Translations under genes and position numbers: made by a program | Notes under the pieces: generated by a model | Database searches by the model: none | The model's input: the letters and a program-made list of their open reading frames with translations, nothing else | What the model was told of the DNA's origin: nothing | Part shown: in pieces, positions 54,837-62,191 of the stretch | Layout of the letters: each line of letters begins with the position of its first letter | Position numbering within the stretch: position 1 is the stretch's first letter | NCBI RefSeq assembly: GCF_003260125.1 | Contig: NZ_QHKO01000001.1 | Span: 434,001 to 498,000, forward strand | Source of the DNA: Lujinxingia litoralis | GTDB lineage: Bacteria; Myxococcota_A; Bradymonadia; Bradymonadales; Bradymonadaceae | DNA length: 64,000 nucleotides | Reading direction: 5' to 3'

Positions 54837-55628
54837 ATGAGCTCCGCTAATCACCGCGCCGATGCGGCCGACGTCAACTCCCTGGTCGCCCTCCTCCCCG
54901 TTCCCTGGGGCCTCGACGGTCTGGAACTTCTGAGCGAAGTCCACCAGGAAATCTGGGCTGAAGATCTTCAAACCACCTGGGAGGAGCCTGGCCAACGCGC
55001 ACAGCTTACCCTGCGCAACGGTCACCGGGTGAAGCTCATCGTCGATGAGCCGATCCCGGAGCTGGCCGACCTGGCTCCCACCTCCAAGCACCCCTTTGCG
55101 CCGGCGGAGATCCAACAGATCGAAAACCAGACCGCCATCTGGCGCCTGGTCCTCGAGGACGTCAGCAACGATCCGCGCCGACTCGCCGCATCCTTCGCGC
55201 GCCTACTCGCCACCGGCATCGAAGCCGGCGCGCCGGCGGTCTTTCTGCCAGCCTGCGTCCAGCTTCATCCGCCGATGCTGATTCGTCACCTTTCGATGGA
55301 TTTCAATCAGCCTGAAGCCATCGTCAACCTCTTCGTCAATGCCTGGAACGACGACGAATGGATGATCACCCGTGGCATGACCGTCTTCGGCCTCCCGGAA
55401 TTGGAAACACGCCTGGACCAGGGACTCAACGCCGCCTACTTCCGCCTGATGGACATCGCCGCCACCATGTTTCTGCAACAGTCTCCCTTCCCAGACGGCG
55501 CCCAGCTTCAGGTAGGTCCCCAGCTCTACGAAGCCCGCACCGGTCCGCAGGGGCCGGCCGATCCCCAGGTGCCCTTCTGCGGACATCACGGCACCCTGAC
55601 CATTGGCCCCCTCTCCTTTGATACTTAA
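54837..55628 (+). CDS. DUF4261-like protein
   Basis: This 263-aa protein lacks a signal peptide. Its C-terminal region (MITRGMTVFGLPELETRLD, and the nearby GAPAVFLPACVQ) resembles DUF4261, a domain of unknown function found in many bacteria, though I rate this only as likely. The N-terminal region is helical with acidic patches. It starts 9 bp after the lipoprotein gene. Confidence 0.6.
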   Translation: MSSANHRADAADVNSLVALLPVPWGLDGLELLSEVHQEIWAEDLQTTWEEPGQRAQLTLRNGHRVKLIVDEPIPELADLAPTSKHPFAPAEIQQIENQTAIWRLVLEDVSNDPRRLAASFARLLATGIEAGAPAVFLPACVQLHPPMLIRHLSMDFNQPEAIVNLFVNAWNDDEWMITRGMTVFGLPELETRLDQGLNAAYFRLMDIAATMFLQQSPFPDGAQLQVGPQLYEARTGPQGPADPQVPFCGHHGTLTIGPLSFDT

Positions 55629-55761
55629 AGCAGAATACACCTGCCGGATTGACACCGCCGGGCGTGGCGAGCTACCGTTGGCGCTCCACCGCTTCGGGTT
55701 TTCAGGCACCACGCTTTAGTGACATTTTGTTGGGATGACCTGCACGCTTTTGAGGGCTGTA

Positions 55762-56853
55762 ATGACGCCAGTTTCTCGCTTCACGAGATACCTCGCCACT
55801 TTGATGCTCACTCTGCTCACGCTTCAATTCGGATGCGGTGAGGGAGGCGGCGGTGACGAAGTCGTGTACTTCCATATCTACAATGGCTACGCCGGAAGCT
55901 CGCAGATGAGCCTCTATGGACCCAGCGGTACGCTGGTCACGGGCCTGCCCTTTGGCGCGCGCACCGAGGAGCCGGTGGCCTTCGATCGCAGCCTCCCCGG
56001 GACCTTAACGCTTGTGCTCGACGGCTCGCCGGCACCCATTGAACTGCCTGCCGAAGCCTGGAGTCTCTTCCCTCACGAGACCGCCTCGCTCTTCCTGATT
56101 CGCCGGGAAGGACAGGACGCGCTGCTGCAGCTCTACCGCCACGTGCCTTCCATCTCCCAAAACTGCCGCGCAGTCTTTGGCAACGCGCTCTCCACCCCCT
56201 CGGCAAATCTGGGCCAGTACAACTACATGGTGGGCTTTGAACTCCAGAACATCAGCTTCGGCGGCTACCTGAGTAACGACCCGCGGGGCGCGGACTTCCT
56301 GAATGAGGTCGCGGCATACCCCTACTTCTTCCTGGTTCAATCGGAAGACGCCGAATCGGAAGGCGTACTGATCCCGGTCTGGGTCGGCGAAGAAGGCACC
56401 GTCGACTTCCCGCGTGTCGACTTCCAGGCCGGCACCATCACCGCCGATCCGCCGACCGTCGAAGTTCTCGAGTGCGTGGCCGACGCTCAAGGCGATCCAG
56501 AAGCCGAAGCCGAGTGCTATGAGCAAAAGTCCTACCAGGGCATTGTCTTCACGCCGGGCGTGGAATCGACCTTCATCCACTACGCTCCCGAGAGCTTTGG
56601 CAACAACCCGGGGACCTGCGACGTAGATTTCCGCATCTTCTCGGACTTCAGCAACATCTTCCAGGGCCAGCATGGCTCCGGGAGTTTTGTCGACGGCTCC
56701 ATCCGCGGAAAGAGTGCCGATCACCTCTTCTGGGTCCTCTACGGCTGGCCCTACGGCGATCCCGGCCCGCAGGTAGCCAGCTGGGTCTCCAGTGCCGCCC
56801 CCGAAGATGGTGGCTCCGTGCCTCTTCCCGAGGACTATCCCGCGACGCCCTGA
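55762..56853 (+). CDS. Lipoprotein of unknown function
   Basis: The 363-aa protein has a signal peptide with lipobox LQFGC, then a Gly-rich linker and a beta-rich body (VVYFHIYNGYAGSSQMSLYG, FDRSLPGTLTLVLDG). Several later Cys residues (ECVADAQ, AECYEQ) may form disulfides. The family is unknown, although the first domain has a cupredoxin- or Ig-like feel. The ATG at 55762 has GAGGG 5-6 bp upstream; an upstream ATG at 55735 has no such site. It is closed by a strong terminator. Confidence 0.72.
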   Translation: MTPVSRFTRYLATLMLTLLTLQFGCGEGGGGDEVVYFHIYNGYAGSSQMSLYGPSGTLVTGLPFGARTEEPVAFDRSLPGTLTLVLDGSPAPIELPAEAWSLFPHETASLFLIRREGQDALLQLYRHVPSISQNCRAVFGNALSTPSANLGQYNYMVGFELQNISFGGYLSNDPRGADFLNEVAAYPYFFLVQSEDAESEGVLIPVWVGEEGTVDFPRVDFQAGTITADPPTVEVLECVADAQGDPEAEAECYEQKSYQGIVFTPGVESTFIHYAPESFGNNPGTCDVDFRIFSDFSNIFQGQHGSGSFVDGSIRGKSADHLFWVLYGWPYGDPGPQVASWVSSAAPEDGGSVPLPEDYPATP

Positions 56854-56872
56854 ATTCGCGCGACTCCACAGT

Positions 56873-56909
56873 AAAAAGCCCCCTGGCCTTGAGGCCAGGG
56901 GGCTTTTTT
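56873..56909 (+). terminator. Rho-independent terminator
   Basis: AAAAAGCCCCCTGGCC and GGCCAGGGGGCTTTTTT form a strong 16-bp hairpin with a TTGA loop, 20 bp after the lipoprotein stop and before the Tad-like operon. Confidence 0.93.
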
Positions 56910-56992
56910 GTTTTAGTCCTCCCCTAATCTGAATCGTATCGCGACGTCAGGGGACGTCGACCCCCTCACCCGTGAGGCCTTCGCTCCCCCAA

Positions 56993-57009
56993 TGCGCCAA
57001 CTTGGCGCA
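56993..57009 (+). promoter_or_regulatory. Perfect palindrome, candidate activator-binding site
   Basis: TGCGCCAA-C-TTGGCGCA is a perfect 17-bp dyad. Its centre is about 78 bp upstream of the start site predicted from the -24/-12 element, a sensible place for an NtrC-type activator. No binding data exist; it is inferred. Confidence 0.5.
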
Positions 57010-57051
57010 CTCCGGAGCTCTGAGCGCCCCCACCCTAACCGATCAGTTAAA

Positions 57052-57068
57052 TTGGCATATCGATTGCA
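57052..57068 (+). promoter_or_regulatory. Sigma-54 (-24/-12) promoter
   Basis: TTGGCATATCGATTGCA matches the sigma-54 consensus YTGGCAC-N5-TTGCW at every strongly conserved position, with GG (57054-57055) and GC (57066-57067) 10 bp apart. It lies 47 bp upstream of the TadE-type start codon, giving a short leader of about 36 bp. Confidence 0.7.
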
Positions 57069-57114
57069 CTCTATTCCCGACATTGAGCACTCACTTTTTT
57101 TCGAGGAACGAATC

Positions 57115-58140
57115 ATGTCCTTGATGCAAACATCTCCTGCATTGTCTCGCCCCACATGGGTTATCTGGTCATCACACGCCCTGATCCATCTTGCCGGCGT
57201 GTGCGTCATCGCGCTGCTCATGGCCATCCCCTTCTGGAGCCAACGTACCCTTTCGCTGGCAGCCCAGGCCCGGGAGGCCGGCCTCACCGAAGCGCTGCTC
57301 AGCTCCCAGGCCCTGATCCACCTGGGACTGGCAGCCTGCTTCTGGACCATGCTCGTGCTTGGCGCGCGCTGGCTCCGGGAGACCCAACGAGAGCGCCGCG
57401 AACGCGCGCTTTCCCGACGACTGGTACGCGCCCGGGGCTCGGTGATCCTGGAGACCCTGATCGTGATGCCGGTCTTTCTACTGCTGCTCTTTGGCCTGGC
57501 CCAGTTCGCCGTCATGAACATGGCCAGCATGCTGACGACAGTCGCCGCGTTTCAGGCCACCCGTACCGTGTGGCTCTGGCATGGCGAGGGTAACGACCGT
57601 GACGACACCGTCCGTAAGGCCACCATCCAGGCGGCCACCGTCGTCGCTCCCGTCATCCCGGGAGAGTACGCCGGCAGCACCACCAGCAACGCGCCGGAGC
57701 ACAGCCAGAACCGGGGCATCTTCGTCGCCTCGCAGTTTCCCTGGCCGGTGGCCGACTCCGGCTACCAGGGGCGCACCATCGGCGACCGCATGGCCGACGA
57801 AATCGCCGGCACAACGCCCCCCATCGATCTGGTCGCTGGCTTTGACACCTCGGCATTCTCCCACCGCACCGTGCGCAAGCTCACGGTGGGATACGACTCC
57901 ATCGACGTAAGTTACGACGAGTCCGCCGAAAGCATCACGGTGACCACCGTCTACCATCACCTCAACGTCTTCCCCCTGGTCTCTTCTCTCTTTGGCGATC
58001 TCTACGAGCGCGCCGGACGCGAAGGATACCACGTCCCCATCACCCGCAAGCTCTCCCTGCAACGCCAGCGCTCCGGCCCCGACCGCAGCAAGTTCCCCAA
58101 AGTCACCTCCTCCAACCCCGTTGCGCCCTACCTGTTCTGA
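57115..58140 (+). CDS. TadE-like pseudopilin protein with extra N-terminal spans
   Basis: The 341-aa protein has two hydrophobic segments near the start (~15-40, ~64-84), then a third at ~109-131 that is pilin-like: ARG-S-V-I-L-E, with Gly108 before the cleavage point and Glu at +5 (E113), followed by TLIVMPVFLLLLFG. That layout is like TadE of the Flp/Tad secretion pilus. The large C-terminal region (~135-341) is predicted periplasmic. The start at 57115 has GAGGAACG just upstream, behind a sigma-54 promoter. It is the first gene of a five-gene operon. Confidence 0.82.
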   Translation: MSLMQTSPALSRPTWVIWSSHALIHLAGVCVIALLMAIPFWSQRTLSLAAQAREAGLTEALLSSQALIHLGLAACFWTMLVLGARWLRETQRERRERALSRRLVRARGSVILETLIVMPVFLLLLFGLAQFAVMNMASMLTTVAAFQATRTVWLWHGEGNDRDDTVRKATIQAATVVAPVIPGEYAGSTTSNAPEHSQNRGIFVASQFPWPVADSGYQGRTIGDRMADEIAGTTPPIDLVAGFDTSAFSHRTVRKLTVGYDSIDVSYDESAESITVTTVYHHLNVFPLVSSLFGDLYERAGREGYHVPITRKLSLQRQRSGPDRSKFPKVTSSNPVAPYLF

Positions 58141-58204
58141 CGCCAACGCCGCGATACCCGGGCCCTTTCACATTCCTATCTCCTTCTGAGTTCCCGAGAC
58201 CACG

Positions 58205-60085
58205 ATGATCACTCCCTTACGCCAGTACCGCCCCCTGCTCGATGGTCCTCGCCATCTCCATGAGCAGCAGCGCGGCGCCATCGCCATCCTGGCCATGGCC
58301 GGAGCCATGATCCTCCTGCTGGCGAGCTGGACCGTGTATGACACCGGTTCCGCAGCCCAGAAAAAGATGGACGCTCAGATCGCCGCCGATACCGCCGCGC
58401 TCAGCCAGGCCACGGTCAAAGCCCGCTCCATGAACCTTCTGGCGTACGCCAACGTCACCAAGCGATCCGTCTGGGGGATTCACACCCTCTATCCTTCCTA
58501 CATGTCTGCCGTCGCACAGTGGATTCACGGCGACTACAGCCTGGGCGGATTCGACTTTGAGAGCTTCACCGGCATGAACGCAATCTGCACCGCCTGCTAC
58601 GCGACCTCCGGGGAAGACGGCAGCAACAACGAGCTCTGCAACCTCTGCAACTACATGAATAACAATCGTGTCATGTGGAAAAACGTGGCGTGCAAAGAAA
58701 ACGATTTCGAGACCGCCTGCTCTTCCAGCGATCCAGACTCCTGGGGCGACTTCTATCGATTCTCTGGCCACGACCACAACACCGAAACCCACGAACTTAT
58801 GGAGACGGAGCAAGGCTCCGAATACCCCAAACTCATCGAAACCGATCTTGAAAAGAAGCTGCGCGACGGCCGAGAGAGCGGCGCCCCCGCTCCCTACACC
58901 TTCCGCGTGGGCGAAGACCCCAGCTGGTCGAAGAACTTCTTTGGTAAGGATCTGATTGCCATCGACAACTACCAGCGCTTCATCACCGCGATCACGCCCT
59001 GGTGGGGCTGGACCGAGCAATCCCTGCGCGCGGTACGCAACGGCGCTACCCTCTCCGGCAGCTTCCCGACACCGCCCGGCGTCCTGCCCGATAGCACCCG
59101 ACGCATCACCGAAACCTTGATCGACCACTTCTCCGATGCCACCCCCGTCGGCAGCGCCGAAACCATCCACAACCACAGCAGCTACGTCGACGGGCTCCCG
59201 GTACGCCCGGGCAACATCGGAACCATGAAGTCTCACCTGGCCTCCGCGGTCAGCGCCGGGAACATCTTCAACGTCCTGAAAGCCTGTCTCGACGGTGGAA
59301 ACTGCGCCACCGAGAACCCCTTCCTCCTTGAGCACATGCTCAACATCGCCAGCTTCCTCCTCAACTCCGAGGGAACCGTGGTGGGCTTCTCCGGCGATGG
59401 CGCCTTAGAGTTTGCTTCCAGCGTACTTGTGCATCTACTCGGCAGTCTCGAAACCTTCCGGACCCGGGGACTTCAATTCACTCAAAACTCCATGGTGCAA
59501 TCCATGGGTGCAAATCGTATCGCCGCTGAACCCTGGGAGCTTCGCCCCTTCCGCAACACCGGGGAGTGGCAACTTCAGACGTCTAACCTGGTCCTGGCAA
59601 TGGTCGCTGACTTTACGTCATTCAGCATCCTTCAGGGCCGAAAAAAGTATGAACTTTTAAACTCCGACTACATGCACAACGACGCAAAATCGGTGCGCTA
59701 CCGCAATCACTTTTACGCCGAATCCTTCGCCGACCGACCCACGCCGATCGATCCCACCGCGATCAACGAGAAGAACACCTACCGCGCCGCTTCAACCTGG
59801 GCGATGTCTCGCGCCGAGATCTTCCACACTGGCGCCGATGGCCCCGATCTATGGACGCCTTCGTGGACATCGCGCATGCGCCCCATCGTGATCGGAAATG
59901 AGTGGCACCTCGCCGGCTACAACATGAATCAAGTCTACCACGATACGCTTCCCTACATGGTCCTTTCTCGAACCATCGGAGCAACCGGACAATGGCCCCT
60001 TAATCAGGTCGGCGTAGACATGCTTCGCATGGAAAAGATCAGCCACTCGATGGGCCCCTCGACCATTGGAGGCCTCACAAAATGA
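58205..60085 (+). CDS. TadG-like (Flp pilus assembly) protein
   Basis: The 626-aa protein begins with a TadE/TadG-type leader (RGAIAILAMAGAMILLLASW), a single hydrophobic segment after an RG motif and without the +5 Glu. The ensuing large periplasmic region includes a Cys cluster at about residues 128-180 (ICTACYAT, LCNLCNYM, VACKEND, TACSSSD) that could bind metal or form disulfides. The rest is helical and Trp/Asn-rich (PWWGWTEQSL). It follows the TadE-like gene by 64 bp and overlaps the next gene by 4 bp, so translation is coupled. Confidence 0.85.
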   Translation: MITPLRQYRPLLDGPRHLHEQQRGAIAILAMAGAMILLLASWTVYDTGSAAQKKMDAQIAADTAALSQATVKARSMNLLAYANVTKRSVWGIHTLYPSYMSAVAQWIHGDYSLGGFDFESFTGMNAICTACYATSGEDGSNNELCNLCNYMNNNRVMWKNVACKENDFETACSSSDPDSWGDFYRFSGHDHNTETHELMETEQGSEYPKLIETDLEKKLRDGRESGAPAPYTFRVGEDPSWSKNFFGKDLIAIDNYQRFITAITPWWGWTEQSLRAVRNGATLSGSFPTPPGVLPDSTRRITETLIDHFSDATPVGSAETIHNHSSYVDGLPVRPGNIGTMKSHLASAVSAGNIFNVLKACLDGGNCATENPFLLEHMLNIASFLLNSEGTVVGFSGDGALEFASSVLVHLLGSLETFRTRGLQFTQNSMVQSMGANRIAAEPWELRPFRNTGEWQLQTSNLVLAMVADFTSFSILQGRKKYELLNSDYMHNDAKSVRYRNHFYAESFADRPTPIDPTAINEKNTYRAASTWAMSRAEIFHTGADGPDLWTPSWTSRMRPIVIGNEWHLAGYNMNQVYHDTLPYMVLSRTIGATGQWPLNQVGVDMLRMEKISHSMGPSTIGGLTK

Positions 60086-61056
60086 TGATTACCAAAACAA
60101 CATCCCTACGCGCACTTGCGCGCGATGAGCGTGGCGTATCCATGACGGAATTTGTCATGTTTACACCGATCTTCATCGTCATCTTCATCGGAATCTATGA
60201 GCTGGGAAGGGTCTACGACGCCTCGTTGCGCGCCCGCGGCATGGCCTTCGCTCAGACGATCGAGAAGTTCCGCACCGTACAGGACGCCTCCTTCCGCGAC
60301 GCACTCACCTCCAGCGGCCCGGCGCGCATGGCGGTGACGCCGGTAAGCGCCTCCATCTCCAGCACGTCCCAGCTCTTTAGCACGCCTCCCAATCAACGCG
60401 GAGGCGCACGCCTGGTCGTGGCCAATCGCGAACTCAAAGCCTTCTCTCAAACCGAGGGCCTGGGCCAGCACGGCAGCCTTGGCGAAGCCCTGGGCCGCGT
60501 CAAACTCGTGCAAGAGGCAGACGTCGAGTTCCTCGGAGTCGATGCCATCCTCGACTACGACCTGACCACACTCTTTGGCGACTCGCCGCTGGCCATGGCG
60601 CTCTTCGATGACCGCCCACAGAATGCCATCTCATCCTCGATGAACACCTCCGGCCTGCTGGGCGCCGTCGCGCAGCGCGCCAACGAAATGATCAACTCCG
60701 CCGGCGCCCGCAGCGCCATCGGCGCCAATGTGCGCTACGGGACCCTGACCGGAAGTTTCCAACAGGAGATCGAGGCTGCCGGGATGGGCAACATCCCGGT
60801 CAGCGCCTGGTACAGCGTCCTCGCACCGACCTACGCCAATGACGATGATCGTAAAAACGGTCAGATGGCTGCCGTCGCGAGCCGCATCACATTCGAAGAC
60901 GCTAACTTCAAACCCTACCAGGCAATTATGAGATACAGCATGACCCCAAAACTTCCCATCTTGCCTGATGAGTACAACGTCCCCAACCCGGTGGAAGAGG
61001 ACCCCGAACAATTCTTCGGAACGCCTTTCAACTATGGTGACTCCTTTTACGAATAA
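60082..61056 (+). CDS. TadE-family pseudopilin protein
   Basis: The 324-aa protein has the TadE signature near the N-terminus: ERG-V-S-M-T-E-F, with Gly before the cleavage point and Glu at +5, followed by VMFTPIFIVIFIGIYELG. This is the same prepilin-peptidase-type site as in the first gene of the operon. The larger C-terminal part is predicted periplasmic. The start ATG overlaps the upstream stop by 4 bp, with GGAGG at 60068-60072. The next gene begins 39 bp after its stop. Confidence 0.88.
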   Translation: MMITKTTSLRALARDERGVSMTEFVMFTPIFIVIFIGIYELGRVYDASLRARGMAFAQTIEKFRTVQDASFRDALTSSGPARMAVTPVSASISSTSQLFSTPPNQRGGARLVVANRELKAFSQTEGLGQHGSLGEALGRVKLVQEADVEFLGVDAILDYDLTTLFGDSPLAMALFDDRPQNAISSSMNTSGLLGAVAQRANEMINSAGARSAIGANVRYGTLTGSFQQEIEAAGMGNIPVSAWYSVLAPTYANDDDRKNGQMAAVASRITFEDANFKPYQAIMRYSMTPKLPILPDEYNVPNPVEEDPEQFFGTPFNYGDSFYE

Positions 61057-61095
61057 AGCGAAAGGCTTGCTTCCTCCTCAAAAGGCTTTTCTGCC

Positions 61096-62106
61096 ATGAA
61101 AAACATATCCGCTCAGCGTACCGCCATCAATCTCGCCAAGACGGCCGCGGCCGGCGCAATGATTGCCGCCCTGGCCTGGGCCGTTGGGGTCTTCGACATC
61201 GATGGAAGCGTGCAAGACAGCCATGCCGATCTCCTGGACCTTCGACCGCTTAGTACCATCGATCCCGTGGAGTCGTTTGCCCGCGAACTCGCAGAACTAG
61301 GCCATCCCGAACCTCGAACCTACGAACTCAACGGCAACACGATTTACTTCTCAGTTCGCAAGACCGATGCCCCTCCCCTGCAGGTACTTCAGACCTATCA
61401 ACGGCAGTTTAAAAAGGCCCGACTCAACGATCAGATCTATCTCAATCTGCAACAAGACCAGAGCGAAGCGCGCATGATCACCGCGCTCACCGGCGGACTG
61501 GTACCCCATAGCGTCGAACCCAATCACGTCACAATGGGCGGCCTGATCACCCGTGGTCGCGCCCGCAACGCCGACGATATTCGACGAGATTTTGTCAACG
61601 CCCCCGATCCCAATCTGCTCTTCCGCGGCCACCGTTGGATTGAAGCCTTTCGCGAGCCTCACCACGAACAGACAACCGTCATCGCCAGCTGGAGCGATGA
61701 TGCGTTCCTCTACGGTCGCATGCTCCCCACCGAGATGCGCGTCGGATACGGGGCCGGCGCCGACGATGTCGTACCGGCCTGTCCAGGATGCGTTCGCCTT
61801 AATCGAATGCGCGACCTGAGTGGAGATAAACATCAATTCCTCTTTGAGGGAAATGTTTACACCACAAATCACAGCCCCGAGCAGATCATCGACTTCTATC
61901 AACGCGCTCTCACCGCCCGGGGATGGACCGCGCACGAAAACAATAACGTGTTTTATGATGTCCAGATCGCCGTCGACTTTGAAGGCCGCCAGACCGACGT
62001 CCTTGCGTTTAAGCGAGACGATCGCTTCATCAAACTGGTCATCTACCGTCAGGAGGGCAAGACCTATGTACACTCTTCAATGACCCCTGAGGCCGAACCA
62101 AACTAA
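61096..62106 (+). CDS. Membrane-anchored protein of the Tad-like operon
   Basis: The 336-aa protein has one hydrophobic span near the N-terminus (ALAWAVGVF, residues ~20-35) and a large periplasmic or outer-face region. A CPGC motif (VVPACPGCVRLN) and an acidic-basic body (SPEQIIDFYQRALTARGW) are seen; no family is recognised. Its position, between the pseudopilin genes and the lipoprotein and in the same transcript, suggests a role in the assembly or anchoring of the pilus-like structure. Confidence 0.7.
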   Translation: MKNISAQRTAINLAKTAAAGAMIAALAWAVGVFDIDGSVQDSHADLLDLRPLSTIDPVESFARELAELGHPEPRTYELNGNTIYFSVRKTDAPPLQVLQTYQRQFKKARLNDQIYLNLQQDQSEARMITALTGGLVPHSVEPNHVTMGGLITRGRARNADDIRRDFVNAPDPNLLFRGHRWIEAFREPHHEQTTVIASWSDDAFLYGRMLPTEMRVGYGAGADDVVPACPGCVRLNRMRDLSGDKHQFLFEGNVYTTNHSPEQIIDFYQRALTARGWTAHENNNVFYDVQIAVDFEGRQTDVLAFKRDDRFIKLVIYRQEGKTYVHSSMTPEAEPN

Positions 62107-62191
62107 ATAAAGCCAACGACTCTCCGCTAAAATGTGAAAATTCGAACCGTTTAACCAAACACTGCAGCAAAATATAAAAGAGAGGAGCCCC

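Noticed and set aside
62150..62178. TTTAAC/TATAAA promoter-like pair before the Cys-rich lipoprotein
   Set aside because: The implied start at about 62185 would lie inside the ribosome-binding site, so it could not give a normally translated message.
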